The notes beneath the pieces were generated by a model. It was given only the letters and a program-made list of their open reading frames with translations, made no database searches and was not told the DNA's origin. Positions 24,935 through 33,126 of a DNA stretch of 38,400 nucleotides are shown piece by piece. The DNA lies in contig CALEMF010000083.1 in assembly GCA_937911505.1 (NCBI GenBank), forward strand, positions 1 to 38,400. The letters are read 5' to 3'. The stretch is from an uncultured Cytophagales bacterium (lineage in GTDB: Bacteria; Bacteroidota; Bacteroidia; Cytophagales; Thermonemataceae). Each line of letters starts with the position of its first letter. Position 1 is the stretch's first letter. Position numbers and translations under genes: made by a program.

Positions 24935-24963
24935 AGAACATGACCTCAAAAAGGCCATGTTCT
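24935..24963 (-). terminator. Hairpin after the lipoprotein-gene remnant
   Basis: Arms 24935-24946 and 24952-24963 pair over 12 bp with one mismatch around a CAAAA loop. It is the diverged twin of the hairpin at 25509-25529, at the equivalent place after the lipoprotein coding end. Confidence 0.55.
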
Positions 24964-24984
24964 TATGCATAAGCCATAAGGTAT

Positions 24985-25146
24985 AATTAGTTAGTAGAGT
25001 GCTGGCTTCATAATTGATTTTGTTAGGTTGATAGACCTTGGACTGTAAAAAAACTTTTCCCTGAAGGTGCTTATAAAGCAAGATATAAGCGATAAGTCTT
25101 CTTGTTGATAGGTGCGTAAGATAAAGTACTGAGGTGTTTTTGACAT
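24985..25146 (-). pseudogene. Remnant of a duplicated lipoprotein gene (5' and 3' ends only)
   Basis: On the minus strand the start region (ATG at 25146, MSKTPQYFIL) parallels the start of the lipoprotein at 26475 (MSNTLRFLIL). Bases 24985-25065 parallel its 3' end, including a 16-bp exact match GTTAGGTTGATAGACC (25022-25037 versus 25597-25612). About 750 bp of the middle are missing, and the frames of the two ends no longer agree; a one-base loss near 25020 breaks the conserved VYQPN segment. What is left reads as fewer than 50 codons and should be inactive. Confidence 0.75.
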
Positions 25147-25320
25147 GAGTTTACTAAGTGTTTAATAGGTGAATAATAATCAATCAGAAAGCCCTTCTAT
25201 GGTAAAGACTCAGGAAGTAATGAAAAGGTCACAGTACTTGTAAAAAAATATAAACTTTTACAGGTATCTCTGGCTTCTACGACTTGTCAAACCCTTACTC
25301 ATTGTCATTTAAAGAAGTAA
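25147..25320. repeat. Diverged copy of the lipoprotein upstream region (pairs with 26476-26640)
   Basis: This gene-free stretch resembles 26476-26640 along its length. Shared blocks include AAGGTCACAGTA (25225-25236 and 26552-26563), an A7-TATAAA tract right after, GTAAAGACT, CTTGTCAAA/TCTGTCAAA and the CCTTCT arm of an inverted repeat. In both copies it directly precedes the start of the lipoprotein gene or remnant, so it probably holds that gene's promoter and leader. It marks one end of a tandem duplication. Confidence 0.65.
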
Positions 25321-25354
25321 AAAGAGGATTTTAACGATTCAGTACTCCTTAGCT

Positions 25355-25465
25355 AAAAATTTTTTGCAAAGGCTTTCTCTCTTGAAGGTGATGCTGAAAA
25401 TCCGAAGTTACCTTTTGCTTCTTCTCTATCTTGTGTAATATGCAGCGTAAAGAGCTTTCGTACTT
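25355..25465 (-). pseudogene. Degraded remnant of an ECF sigma-factor gene (region 2)
   Basis: A 19-bp exact match to the sigma gene (25412-25430 versus 24767-24785, coding for the DREEAK segment) is flanked in the right order by two weaker matches: 25446-25465 with 24833-24853 (upstream codons) and 25358-25387 with 24733-24760 (the FQEAFMKIFK segment). Insertions and deletions break the frame and only the N-terminal third is visible. It lies between the surviving lipoprotein gene and the other remnant, as expected for a second copy of the lipoprotein-sigma unit. The rest of 25320-25505 shows nothing else. Confidence 0.6.
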
Positions 25466-25508
25466 TAGACCCCTTTATTTACACGGATTATAGACGAATA
25501 ACATAGCA

Positions 25509-25529
25509 CATGGCCTCAAAAAGGCCATG
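25509..25529 (-). terminator. Hairpin after the lipoprotein gene
   Basis: CATGGCCT (25509-25516) pairs perfectly with AGGCCATG (25522-25529) around CAAAA, and pairing can extend 3 bp more past one mismatch. It lies 27 bp after the lipoprotein stop. No strong T run follows on the minus strand. Confidence 0.6.
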
Positions 25530-25555
25530 CGCTTAGGTATAAGCCAGAAGATATG

Positions 25556-26475
25556 TTAATTAAAGTCTAGTATAATGCTGGCCTCTTCATTGATTTCGTT
25601 AGGTTGATAGACCCTGTATTGCAAAGAAACTTCCCCCTGAAAACCTTCACGAGGTAAAACATAGTCAACAAATTGGTTATTGTGTATAGTGACTTTACCT
25701 ACGTTTGGCTGGCGAACAATTTGTAGTTCCGCAGATGTATTACAGATATTGTCGTTTAGCAATGGAGTGACTGTCACCATGCCATTGCTGATAGTATCGC
25801 TAACCAATGTTATGTAATCGTCTTCTACACGTACCTCACATGCTGGATCAACAACACGTGGATCTTCTCCAGCAAGGATATATACTAACGCGAAACGCTT
25901 TATCCCCTTTCGTTGTATACGATACACCAACCGATCAGCCTGGTCAAAGTCAGCATTTTTGACGTATAAAATCTCTGAAGTACCCTCTACTACAGAAGCC
26001 GTACCGCGCACAGGTGGAAGTACAATATCAATCTTAGGGCGCTGGTCGTTATCACAAAGGATGTCATTCTTCAATACATCAATGAGCACCTCTGAAGCAT
26101 CACCTGTAAATACTGTATCAGGAACCACAAACACTTTACAGTCTGTGTTATCGACATTGCGCAGATGAATTGTATAACTTTGACAATCTTCTTGCTCACA
26201 AGCTTTGTATACTACGGTTTCTGTAGAGGCTTGTGGTGTAAAAAGTAAAAAATGATCGCCAACAATCTCTGCCTCAGGGCTAACCGTTTGAAAACTCACT
26301 TCCTCAGCGGTTCTTCCAGAGGTGGTATGTAAGTCTACAATGGTGGGCTGTCCTAAAACAACTTCCGTAGTGAAAGGCTCTTCAGCGTCAAGCGGTAGGT
26401 CTTCCTCTTTTCCTGACAGGCAAATAGATTGCATAAACAGGCTATTAATATAAGAAATCGAAGTGTGTTAGACAT
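25556..26475 (-). CDS. Lipoprotein with two Ig/cadherin-like repeats, interrupted by a one-base frameshift
   Basis: An ATG at 26475 opens a frame that encodes a clean lipoprotein signal (MSNTLRFLILIACLCN then LFAC lipobox), but 24 codons on the frame departs. The rest of the protein is read in another frame, open from 26434 to 25556. Adding one A to the A4 run at 26408-26411 (minus strand GAAAAG) would join them as CQEKEEDLPLD and give about 306 residues. The body has two similar modules of about 90 residues, each with a V-x2-L-x-ND-x2-C core (IDVLKNDILCDND and VTPLLNDNICNTS) and a closing YRI/YRV strand, like tandem bacterial Ig/cadherin-type repeats. It is expected on the cell surface or in the periplasm. 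It is either a recently broken gene or a sequencing error. It was probably once followed directly by a sigma gene. Confidence 0.75.
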
Positions 26476-26648
26476 AGATTTATAAATGTTTTGAGTAAAT
26501 AGTGATTAATTAAGGTCAACCTTCTGTAGTAAAGACTTGAGAAGTAACGAGAAGGTCACAGTAGTTATAAAAAAATATAAATTTGTGCAGCTACTTTTGG
26601 CTAGTATAGTCTGTCAAATCTTTCCTTATCTTTGCCAAAACGAAAAAG

Positions 26649-27260
26649 ATGCTATTACTTAAAATTCTTGCTTTTATTGTCGTACTAGGTATTATTGCAG
26701 CTATTTTTTACGTAAGGCTTACGGCCATTCGAGAAAGTAAAAAGACGGTACAACAGTTTGAACGCTTAAACGAGCAACTAAACTTACAGCTAGATACCAC
26801 TAGAAAAGTGGGCAATGAAGTACTCCCCAAACTTGTAGGAGCGTTTAGTGGAAGAAACCTACTTATCGAAAAGACCATACGCAATCGGTTTAAGTACTTG
26901 GTAGTGAGTATCCCGTTCAAAAATAAACATCACCTACAGCTCCAAATTGTTCCAAAAGGGTACGCCACTACCCCTGATCGCTTGGAGAAAGCGCCTGTAG
27001 TAGAAGTAAATACTGAAGCGGCTGAAAAGTACCTTTTAATAGCCAATAAAGCCTCTTTAGCCAAGGCTTTCTTTGAAGAGCGCTTCTATCCCTTCTGGCA
27101 AAAGCATCAACAAATTGAATTTATGTTCAGTACGCTGATTGCCTACAATGATCAACTTACTTTAGCCTTGTTGGCTGGTGGTAAGAAAGTAAAAAACGAC
27201 TTAGTACTAGAAGTGACCATCACTTGGCTCTACCAACTAGCGGCAGCCTTAGAGAAGTAA
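26649..27260 (+). CDS. Membrane-anchored protein of unknown function
   Basis: I do not recognise this 203-residue protein. Residues 3-24 form one hydrophobic helix (LLKILAFIVVLGIIAAIFY), followed by a charged helical stretch (about 25-65) and an alpha/beta-looking domain of about 130 residues (FKYLVVSIPF, HLQLQIVPKG, ALLAGGKKVKN). No lipobox or catalytic motif is seen. The topology is probably N-in with the domain in the periplasm or, if inverted, in the cytoplasm. A TATCTTTG -10 box at 26627-26634 lies 14 bp before the start. It is divergent from the lipoprotein and is followed by a 274-bp gap. Confidence 0.7.
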   Translation: MLLLKILAFIVVLGIIAAIFYVRLTAIRESKKTVQQFERLNEQLNLQLDTTRKVGNEVLPKLVGAFSGRNLLIEKTIRNRFKYLVVSIPFKNKHHLQLQIVPKGYATTPDRLEKAPVVEVNTEAAEKYLLIANKASLAKAFFEERFYPFWQKHQQIEFMFSTLIAYNDQLTLALLAGGKKVKNDLVLEVTITWLYQLAAALEK

Positions 27261-27384
27261 GACTTTTCTTGCTAAAGTACAATTTTTGGTTTCAAAACAA
27301 ATGGCTTACATTAAAAGTTATGGACTTGTAAAATGCACGTCAAGTACCTTAAATCAGGTTTTGATATATTTTTTCATAAATATA

Positions 27385-27416
27385 TTTGACAATGTGTATA
27401 TAGTATAATATATTTG
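27385..27416 (+). promoter_or_regulatory. Promoter of the LOG-family gene
   Basis: TTTG (27385-27388), a 20-base spacer and TATATTTG (27409-27416) fit the Bacteroidota consensus fully. It implies a leader of about 110 bases before the gene at 27535. The remainder of the 274-bp gap 27261-27534 holds no gene; a short out-of-frame ATG frame at about 27500 overlaps the true start. Confidence 0.6.
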
Positions 27417-27534
27417 CAACCGTTCGAAAAATAATGCTTTAAGTAAAAAGAATTCAGGTAAAAATAGAATTCTGTCAAAGTGTAGAGAGACCAAAGAGTA
27501 TGTTGGAAATTTACAATTTTAAAGAACGAAAATT

Positions 27535-28263
27535 ATGGCGGAAGAGAAGATTGACATAGACGACGAACACAAGATCATCAAAGCTTTTAAAAACAGAGAT
27601 TGGAGCGAGATCAAGAGTGCTAACTCTTGGGTGATCTTCAAGGTGATGGCTGAGTTTGTAAACGGCTTTGAAAAAATGGCAAAAATAGGGCCTTGTGTAT
27701 CTATTTTTGGCTCTGCCCGTACCAAACCCGATCATAAATACTATAAAATAGCGGAGGAGATAGCAGGTAAACTTGTAAGGCACGGCTACGGAGTCATTAC
27801 AGGAGGAGGGCCTGGTATTATGGAAGCAGGTAACAAAGGTGCCCGCGAGCAAGGAGGGAAATCCGTTGGACTTAACATTATACTACCTTTCGAACAGAAC
27901 GGCAACATCTATATCGATCCAGACAAGCTTATTATGTTCGACTACTTTTTTGTACGAAAAGTGATGTTTGTCAAATACGCACAAGGGTTTGTAGTAATGC
28001 CTGGTGGATTTGGCACGCTAGACGAACTCTTTGAAGCACTTACGCTTATTCAAACCAAAAAGATAGGACGTTTCCCAATCGTTCTTGTTGGAAGATCGTT
28101 TTGGAGCGGCTTGGTGGATTGGATCAAAGAGGAATTGCTGACACGTGAAAAAAACGTGAATCCAGAAGACCTACACTTATTTAGCATTGTAGATACGGCA
28201 GAAGACGCCGTAAAAGTAATTGACGATTTTTACTCTAAATACCTTCTACAACCCAATTTCTAA
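27535..28263 (+). CDS. LOG-family Rossmann protein (TIGR00730 type)
   Basis: A 242-residue cytoplasmic protein of the lysine-decarboxylase-like/LOG family. Plant and some bacterial members remove ribose phosphate from cytokinin nucleotides or other purine monophosphates (AMP nucleosidase-like). The signature PGGxGTxxE is present as MPGGFGTLDE (155-164), and the nucleotide loop as TGGGPGIMEAGNKGA (89-103). An N-terminal extension of about 50 residues precedes the Rossmann core. It sits 60 bp before a lytic transglycosylase on the same strand; a functional link is not evident. Confidence 0.9.
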   Translation: MAEEKIDIDDEHKIIKAFKNRDWSEIKSANSWVIFKVMAEFVNGFEKMAKIGPCVSIFGSARTKPDHKYYKIAEEIAGKLVRHGYGVITGGGPGIMEAGNKGAREQGGKSVGLNIILPFEQNGNIYIDPDKLIMFDYFFVRKVMFVKYAQGFVVMPGGFGTLDELFEALTLIQTKKIGRFPIVLVGRSFWSGLVDWIKEELLTREKNVNPEDLHLFSIVDTAEDAVKVIDDFYSKYLLQPNF

Positions 28264-28323
28264 TATAATATATTGATTTACAGAGTGCTACAGATTGATT
28301 TCTAACTGTGGAAAGCACCTGCT

Positions 28324-29397
28324 ATGTTTTACCAAATAGTAATTGTTTTGAGAAATTTACAGATTTCATTGTTGTTGATGGTTGTTATCTTTTTTGTAGG
28401 CTATGCGGTGTATGCAAAACTATCGCAAAAGTATGAACTACAATATAAGTCGGAGGTAGCACACCAAGTATACTTAACAAAAAATAATAATATGGTAGAG
28501 AAGCCTTCTTCAAGTGAAGTTTACTTTGCAGGAGAGCGCGTACCAACCGAAAAGAAAAATATTGCTAGCAAGCTTCAATGGGAGCTACACTTGGCTACTT
28601 ATTGGAAGCAAGGCGCTACACAAACGGTAAGTAAAGCTCACTATTGGCTCCCCCTCTTCGAGCAAATTTTGAAAGAGAAAGACATCCCCGTCGATTTTAA
28701 GTACTTGGCGGTTATAGAAAGTAATCTAACGAATGTGGTATCGCCAGCAGGTGCAGCGGGCTTTTGGCAATTGATGCCGAGTGCAGCACGTACTGCAGGG
28801 CTGGAGATCAACAACGAAATTGATGAGCGCTATCATCCCATTAAAGCTACTTATGCGGCTGCTTATTACCTGCGCTACTCTTATAAGTATTTAAAAAACT
28901 GGACAAACGTAGCAGCTTCTTACAATATGGGCATAGGAGGCATACAGTACACCTTGCGTGCCAGTGGTGTAGACTCTTACTACGACCTATTCCTAAATCC
29001 TGAGACGGCTCGCTATGTATACAAAGCAGTTGCTTTTAAGCAAGTGTATGAAAACTTAGCGAAGTACGATTTGACAGACGTGCAGCCTTATGCGTATCCA
29101 CATTATAGAAAAATAACGGTAGACAGCACCATTCATAACCTAGCAGACTTTGCTAGCCAGTATGGTCTTTCCTTGAAGACGCTACAAAGACATAACCCTT
29201 GGCTAAAAGCTAATAGGCTAACAGTAAGAGAGGGTAAAACCTACGAAGTATGGATACCCACCCTCGCCAAAATGGCACGATTATCAGAAACAGATACCTT
29301 AGCAGTAAAGGAAGTGTCTTTAGTGAGCGATACATTGTCGCGCAGTGATTCCCTTCAGTTGGTAGTAAAAGAACAACCAAAGAAAGAAGCAGACTAG
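28324..29397 (+). CDS. Membrane-bound lytic transglycosylase (MltD-like), short form
   Basis: A 357-residue murein hydrolase. A transmembrane segment (about 10-32) anchors it to the inner membrane facing the periplasm. The SLT catalytic domain covers about 105-245: catalytic Glu132 in YLAVIES, then SPAGAAGFWQLMPSAA, the YDER loop equivalent, and AAYYLRY / AASYNMGIGG. It cleaves the MurNAc-GlcNAc bond with formation of anhydro-MurNAc. A degenerate LysM-like segment follows at about 265-315. It is followed by a longer paralog with two LysM domains, so the window encodes two enzymes of the same type in a row. Confidence 0.9.
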   Translation: MFYQIVIVLRNLQISLLLMVVIFFVGYAVYAKLSQKYELQYKSEVAHQVYLTKNNNMVEKPSSSEVYFAGERVPTEKKNIASKLQWELHLATYWKQGATQTVSKAHYWLPLFEQILKEKDIPVDFKYLAVIESNLTNVVSPAGAAGFWQLMPSAARTAGLEINNEIDERYHPIKATYAAAYYLRYSYKYLKNWTNVAASYNMGIGGIQYTLRASGVDSYYDLFLNPETARYVYKAVAFKQVYENLAKYDLTDVQPYAYPHYRKITVDSTIHNLADFASQYGLSLKTLQRHNPWLKANRLTVREGKTYEVWIPTLAKMARLSETDTLAVKEVSLVSDTLSRSDSLQLVVKEQPKKEAD

Positions 29398-29522
29398 GTC
29401 GTTTCAGTACAGCTTGTGAGGGTAGAAGGTGAAAATTAAGCAGACTGGTAAAGAGGCACTTACAAATAAAATTAGTAAAATGGGATCAATTATGAAGGAA
29501 AAGGCGTTTTAATAGGCAATTA

Positions 29523-29554
29523 TTTGGCTAACTAAAAAGCGTTCCGTATCTTTA
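29523..29554 (+). promoter_or_regulatory. Promoter of the second transglycosylase gene
   Basis: TTTG (29523-29526), 20 bases, then TATCTTTA (29547-29554, one mismatch in the last base of TAnnTTTG). It lies 64 bp before the proposed start at 29619, which suggests that the two transglycosylase genes are transcribed separately. The rest of the 29398-29618 gap shows nothing further. Confidence 0.45.
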
Positions 29555-29618
29555 GTCGGCTACATAGTGATACGATAATTTTCTTTCAAATCAATCCACA
29601 TAAGTGCTCTACAGGTCT

Positions 29619-31004
29619 ATGAAGCAATTATTTAAATACATTTTTATTTGTCTGTTGACAATACAACTACCCTCGCTCTCTCTAGCGCAAAATGCAGCAC
29701 CTACAGAGGCAGATACACAACCACTAGAAGATACCAATACCCAAAAACTACTAGAGAACTACGTTCCACAAGTACACGAGTCGCTTATCAAGGAAAGACT
29801 GGCTTGCCTTGAAAAAGATATTAAGCTACCCTACCATAGTGTAGTAAGAAAGCATATTCAACGTTATTTGGTAAAAGATCGTGAGCAGACGCGCCTATTT
29901 ATGATGCGTAAGGAGCGTTACTTCCCTATTTTTGAAGAAGCCCTCGCTAAGCACGGACTGCCAGATGAAATCAAATACCTTTCTATCGTAGAGTCTGCTT
30001 TAATTCCTCGTATCCGCTCTTGGGCAGCAGCGATGGGACTATGGCAATTTATTCCCTCAACAGGACGACAATATGGCTTGTACCAAGATGGCTACATTGA
30101 TGAGCGTATGGATCCTTACGAATCTACAGACGCCGCTTGTCGCTACCTCAAGTATTTACATAAAATGTTTGGCGACTGGCATTTGGCCTTGGCTGCTTAC
30201 AATTGTGGGCCAGGTAATGTACAACGTGCTATTCGTAGATCAGGTAATAAGACTACCTTCTGGGAAATTTATTACTACTTACCTAGAGAGACACGCAATT
30301 ATGTGCCAATGTTCATTGCAATCAACTATGTGATGAATCATACTGACGAGCATTTTGTACCTCCACCAGATAAGACTTTGGCTTATATTCCTTCTGATAC
30401 GATTCAGGTGAGTCAATATGTAAACTTGATGGCCTTCTCAAAAGAAACAGGGATTCCTTTCGGGACATTGCAAGATTTAAATCCCCATCTCAAGAAAAAT
30501 ATTGTTCCCTACTACATGAAAAAATACCCTTTGCGTATTCCTGCTGAGGAGAAAGAAAAGATTGTAGCCAACAGAAAAGAGATTTTAGCGGCTGCTAAAA
30601 ATCAGAATGTACATCCTGTTTCTTATGCGGCTTACACGCCTGTAACCAACGTAGATGGTAAGCAAAAAGTGATTCACCGTGTACGCTATGGTGAGTTTCT
30701 CAGTCTTATTGCCCAGAGGTACGGTGTAAGTGTACTCAACCTGAAGAATTGGAATAAACTCACTTCTGACGTAGTATATGTGAATCAACGTTTGGTAATC
30801 TGGAAGGAAGCACCTAAGACGAAGGTAGCTACTACTCAGAAGAAAGTGGTTTCATCACCTGCTTACCACGTAGTACAGCCAGGAGATACGCTCTGGAATA
30901 TTAGCCAGCGATATAAAAACCTTTCAGTAGAAAAACTAAGAAAGCTCAATCCTCATTTGAAAGGAAATCTACTCGTAACAGGACAGAAAATACGCGTGGG
31001 TTAA
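29619..31004 (+). CDS. Lytic transglycosylase with LysM domains (MltD-type)
   Basis: A 461-residue exported murein hydrolase. The ATG at 29619 gives a clear signal peptide (YIFICLLTIQLPSLSLAQ, cleavage near residue 23); the GTG at 29604 would add five residues only. The SLT domain spans about 100-230, with catalytic Glu125 (YLSIVESALIP), AAAMGLWQFIPSTGRQYGL, YIDERMDP and LAAYNCGPGNVQRAI, all typical of MltD. A LysM-like segment (about 265-310) and two clear LysM repeats (about 352-396 and 417-461, the last with YHVVQPGDTLWNISQRY) bind peptidoglycan. It is periplasmic or outer-membrane associated. It lies 222 bp after its paralog. Confidence 0.93.
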   Translation: MKQLFKYIFICLLTIQLPSLSLAQNAAPTEADTQPLEDTNTQKLLENYVPQVHESLIKERLACLEKDIKLPYHSVVRKHIQRYLVKDREQTRLFMMRKERYFPIFEEALAKHGLPDEIKYLSIVESALIPRIRSWAAAMGLWQFIPSTGRQYGLYQDGYIDERMDPYESTDAACRYLKYLHKMFGDWHLALAAYNCGPGNVQRAIRRSGNKTTFWEIYYYLPRETRNYVPMFIAINYVMNHTDEHFVPPPDKTLAYIPSDTIQVSQYVNLMAFSKETGIPFGTLQDLNPHLKKNIVPYYMKKYPLRIPAEEKEKIVANRKEILAAAKNQNVHPVSYAAYTPVTNVDGKQKVIHRVRYGEFLSLIAQRYGVSVLNLKNWNKLTSDVVYVNQRLVIWKEAPKTKVATTQKKVVSSPAYHVVQPGDTLWNISQRYKNLSVEKLRKLNPHLKGNLLVTGQKIRVG

Positions 31005-31054
31005 ACCAGTATTTTTAAGAGAAAAACCTTTTCACTGCGAATACCATTATATGT

Positions 31055-31081
31055 ATAAGGTGTTTTACTTATTCACCTTAT
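31055..31081 (+). repeat. Inverted repeat between the transglycosylase and DUF4837 genes
   Basis: ATAAGGTG (31055-31062) and CACCTTAT (31074-31081) form an 8-bp stem around 11 bases, ending 24 bp before the DUF4837 start. It could be a weak terminator or an operator. Confidence 0.35.
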
Positions 31082-31105
31082 TAATGATTGTCTAAGTTAA
31101 GCTAA

Positions 31106-32230
31106 ATGAGAGTATTATCTTTGAAAATAACCATTGCCTTATGCCTTCTACTTGGCTGTTTAGCAGGCTGTGAGTTATCAGACTATACAAGTAATAGAGT
31201 ACCTAGTGTAGGTGGGAACGCAGAGATTATGGTGGTGATGGATTCTACCAAGTGGACTACCGAGACAGGCATCACCTTACGTAAAATTTTAGAAGAGCCC
31301 ATCGAGGGACTCCCACAACAGGAGCCACGTTTTGACTTACTCTACATGCATCCTAAAAATTTTTCGGGCTTTATTCGCAAGCACCGCAACATCATCTTTG
31401 TTACTTCTTTTGAAGATCAAAGTACGGCAGGGCGTAAGATGCAAGAATTTTATAGTAAAAAATCTATAGAACAAATCAAAGTAGATCCTAACCTGTACAT
31501 GTACACCAGAGAGAATCAATACGCAAAAGATCAGAAAATGATGTTTTTGTATGGCGCTACCGATAAGCGGCTGATTGATAATCTGATTAAGCACAAAACG
31601 AAGATATACAGCTTTTTTCATGATGTAGAAATCAAGCGAATTGAGAAAACATTGCGCATGGATGATAGCAGTAAAGTGCTTGCAAAGAAATTTAGAAAAA
31701 AATTCGATATTGGACTAAAAGTACCAGCAGGATATGTGAAGGTTAAAGAAAATAGTAACTTCTTGTGGATAGGCGAAAAAAGCCCGAGAAGCTATCAAAA
31801 TATATTCATGGCGGCTAAACCTTACACTTCGGAGTCTGACTTTTCAGTCGACAGTATCGTTGCTTGGCGGCGGTCATTAGGACGTCGCTATGTGAATAAC
31901 CCCAAAAGAGATAGCGCTTTTATGGATATACAAGTAGAACTTCCCATTGCCGCTCGTTTAATGCCCGTAAAAGACTACTTTATAGTAGAGTACAGAGGCC
32001 TATGGGCTTGGGCAGATAAATCTAAAGGAGGGCCCTTTTTGGGGTATGCTTTCGTAGATGAGCGACGAGACAAAATATACTATATAGAAGGCTATACCTA
32101 TGCACCTAGTGAAGAAAAACGAGACATTATAAACAAAATAGAAGCAATACTGAGAAGCTTCCTTCCTACACCTGCACAAGATAAACCTAAAAAGTCTGTT
32201 ACTACAGAAGCCAAAGAAAAAAGCTCTTAG
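31106..32230 (+). CDS. DUF4837 lipoprotein
   Basis: A 374-residue lipoprotein of the DUF4837 family, which is restricted to Bacteroidota and of unknown function. The signal ends in the lipobox LAGC (residues 19-22). Family features are GGNAEIMVVMDSTKW at about 36-50, the segment FDLLYMHPKNFSGFIRKHRNIIFV, and the C-terminal FLGYAFVDERRDKIYYIEGYTYAPSEEKRDII. The protein is expected on the periplasmic face of a membrane. It follows the transglycosylase by 101 bp and converges with the hydrolase gene, the stops being only 5 bp apart. Confidence 0.85.
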   Translation: MRVLSLKITIALCLLLGCLAGCELSDYTSNRVPSVGGNAEIMVVMDSTKWTTETGITLRKILEEPIEGLPQQEPRFDLLYMHPKNFSGFIRKHRNIIFVTSFEDQSTAGRKMQEFYSKKSIEQIKVDPNLYMYTRENQYAKDQKMMFLYGATDKRLIDNLIKHKTKIYSFFHDVEIKRIEKTLRMDDSSKVLAKKFRKKFDIGLKVPAGYVKVKENSNFLWIGEKSPRSYQNIFMAAKPYTSESDFSVDSIVAWRRSLGRRYVNNPKRDSAFMDIQVELPIAARLMPVKDYFIVEYRGLWAWADKSKGGPFLGYAFVDERRDKIYYIEGYTYAPSEEKRDIINKIEAILRSFLPTPAQDKPKKSVTTEAKEKSS

Positions 32231-32235
32231 TGCTA

Positions 32236-33126
32236 CTACTTCCAGCGTATAGTTTGTAGAAAAGTACGTAGGATACGCTGATAGTTGAGCGAATCACGAC
32301 TGATAGCGTCGTGGTGGCCACCTTCAACGAACTTAATGGCTTTAGGTTGAAGAGAAATATCGTAAAGTTGCTGTGTATGAATAGAGGCAATTTTTTGATT
32401 ATCAGAGGCATAGATAAATAACTTTGGCGCCACTACTGCATTAATACGCGTCCTTGCATCAAAAGTACTTTTAAAGATTAAATGCATAGGCATTAAAGGA
32501 TATGTCTCTTGGCACAAATCTATGAGTGAGGTAATGCCATTTTCTAATACAACACCTGCCACGTTTACTTGTCTAGCTAAGTCTAAAGCAACAGACACTC
32601 CTAATCCCTCTCCATAGATGATGATATCTGATTCGTCTACAAGTTCTACATTACTGAGATAGTGATAGGCTGCTCTAGCCGATTCATACATGCCTAGCTC
32701 ACTAGGTTCTCCTTGGCTTTTACCATATCCCAGGTAATCAAAAGTCAGTACGTTCAGATTGAGCTTATGCCAAGTATTATAACGTGCTTGGTGCCCCTTG
32801 GCATATAAAGTAGTCTCGGCACCATGGCAAAAAATGACCCATTGTTTACGTTCACCTACTGCAGGAATGATACATCCTGCTAGTACATCTTCTCTATTTT
32901 TGAACTCTATCTTGCGATGGGGGAGTTGTACGCTACTCTTTTCTGCTTGTACACTAAAAATGATCTCATCTTGTCTAAAAAGCAACCAAGAAACAGCACT
33001 AATGTAGAGAATGAAAGCAACACCAATAATGAGGAAAAATAATCTTTTCACGAATATAAATTTAAGAAGCCTTTTGAAAATAATAAAAAAGTAGCAGAAG
33101 CCTTGGTCATTCGAGTAATATTTCAT
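32236..33126 (-). CDS. Membrane-anchored alpha/beta hydrolase-fold protein lacking the nucleophile
   Basis: From the ATG at 33126 the product has 296 residues: one transmembrane helix (about 29-50, LFFLIIGVAFILYISAVSW) and an alpha/beta hydrolase domain. Hallmarks are WVIFCHG (oxyanion strand), FDYLGYGKSQGEP, and the charge-relay candidates Asp in IYASDNQ and His in VEGGHHD. The nucleophile elbow, however, reads YGEGLGVS, so the GxSxG serine is glycine (about residue 174). It may therefore be a pseudo-enzyme or use another residue. The ATG lies inside the end of the upstream gene (20-bp overlap); a GTG at 33051 would avoid the overlap and start right before the helix. The frame is open up to 33180. 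Confidence 0.78.
   Translation of the reverse strand: MKYYSNDQGFCYFFIIFKRLLKFIFVKRLFFLIIGVAFILYISAVSWLLFRQDEIIFSVQAEKSSVQLPHRKIEFKNREDVLAGCIIPAVGERKQWVIFCHGAETTLYAKGHQARYNTWHKLNLNVLTFDYLGYGKSQGEPSELGMYESARAAYHYLSNVELVDESDIIIYGEGLGVSVALDLARQVNVAGVVLENGITSLIDLCQETYPLMPMHLIFKSTFDARTRINAVVAPKLFIYASDNQKIASIHTQQLYDISLQPKAIKFVEGGHHDAISRDSLNYQRILRTFLQTIRWK

Noticed and set aside
24705..24986. Plus-strand frame of 93 codons across the sigma start
   Set aside because: It is the shadow of the sigma gene and of the lipoprotein remnant; no family resemblance.
25021..25146. Residual small open frame starting MSKTPQYFIL as a real small protein
   Set aside because: Both ends are recognisable pieces of the lipoprotein gene in different frames, so it is a decayed copy.
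27500..27560. Short upstream reading frame (about 19 codons) overlapping the LOG gene start
   Set aside because: It has no ribosome-site or conservation evidence; most likely chance in AT-rich leader.
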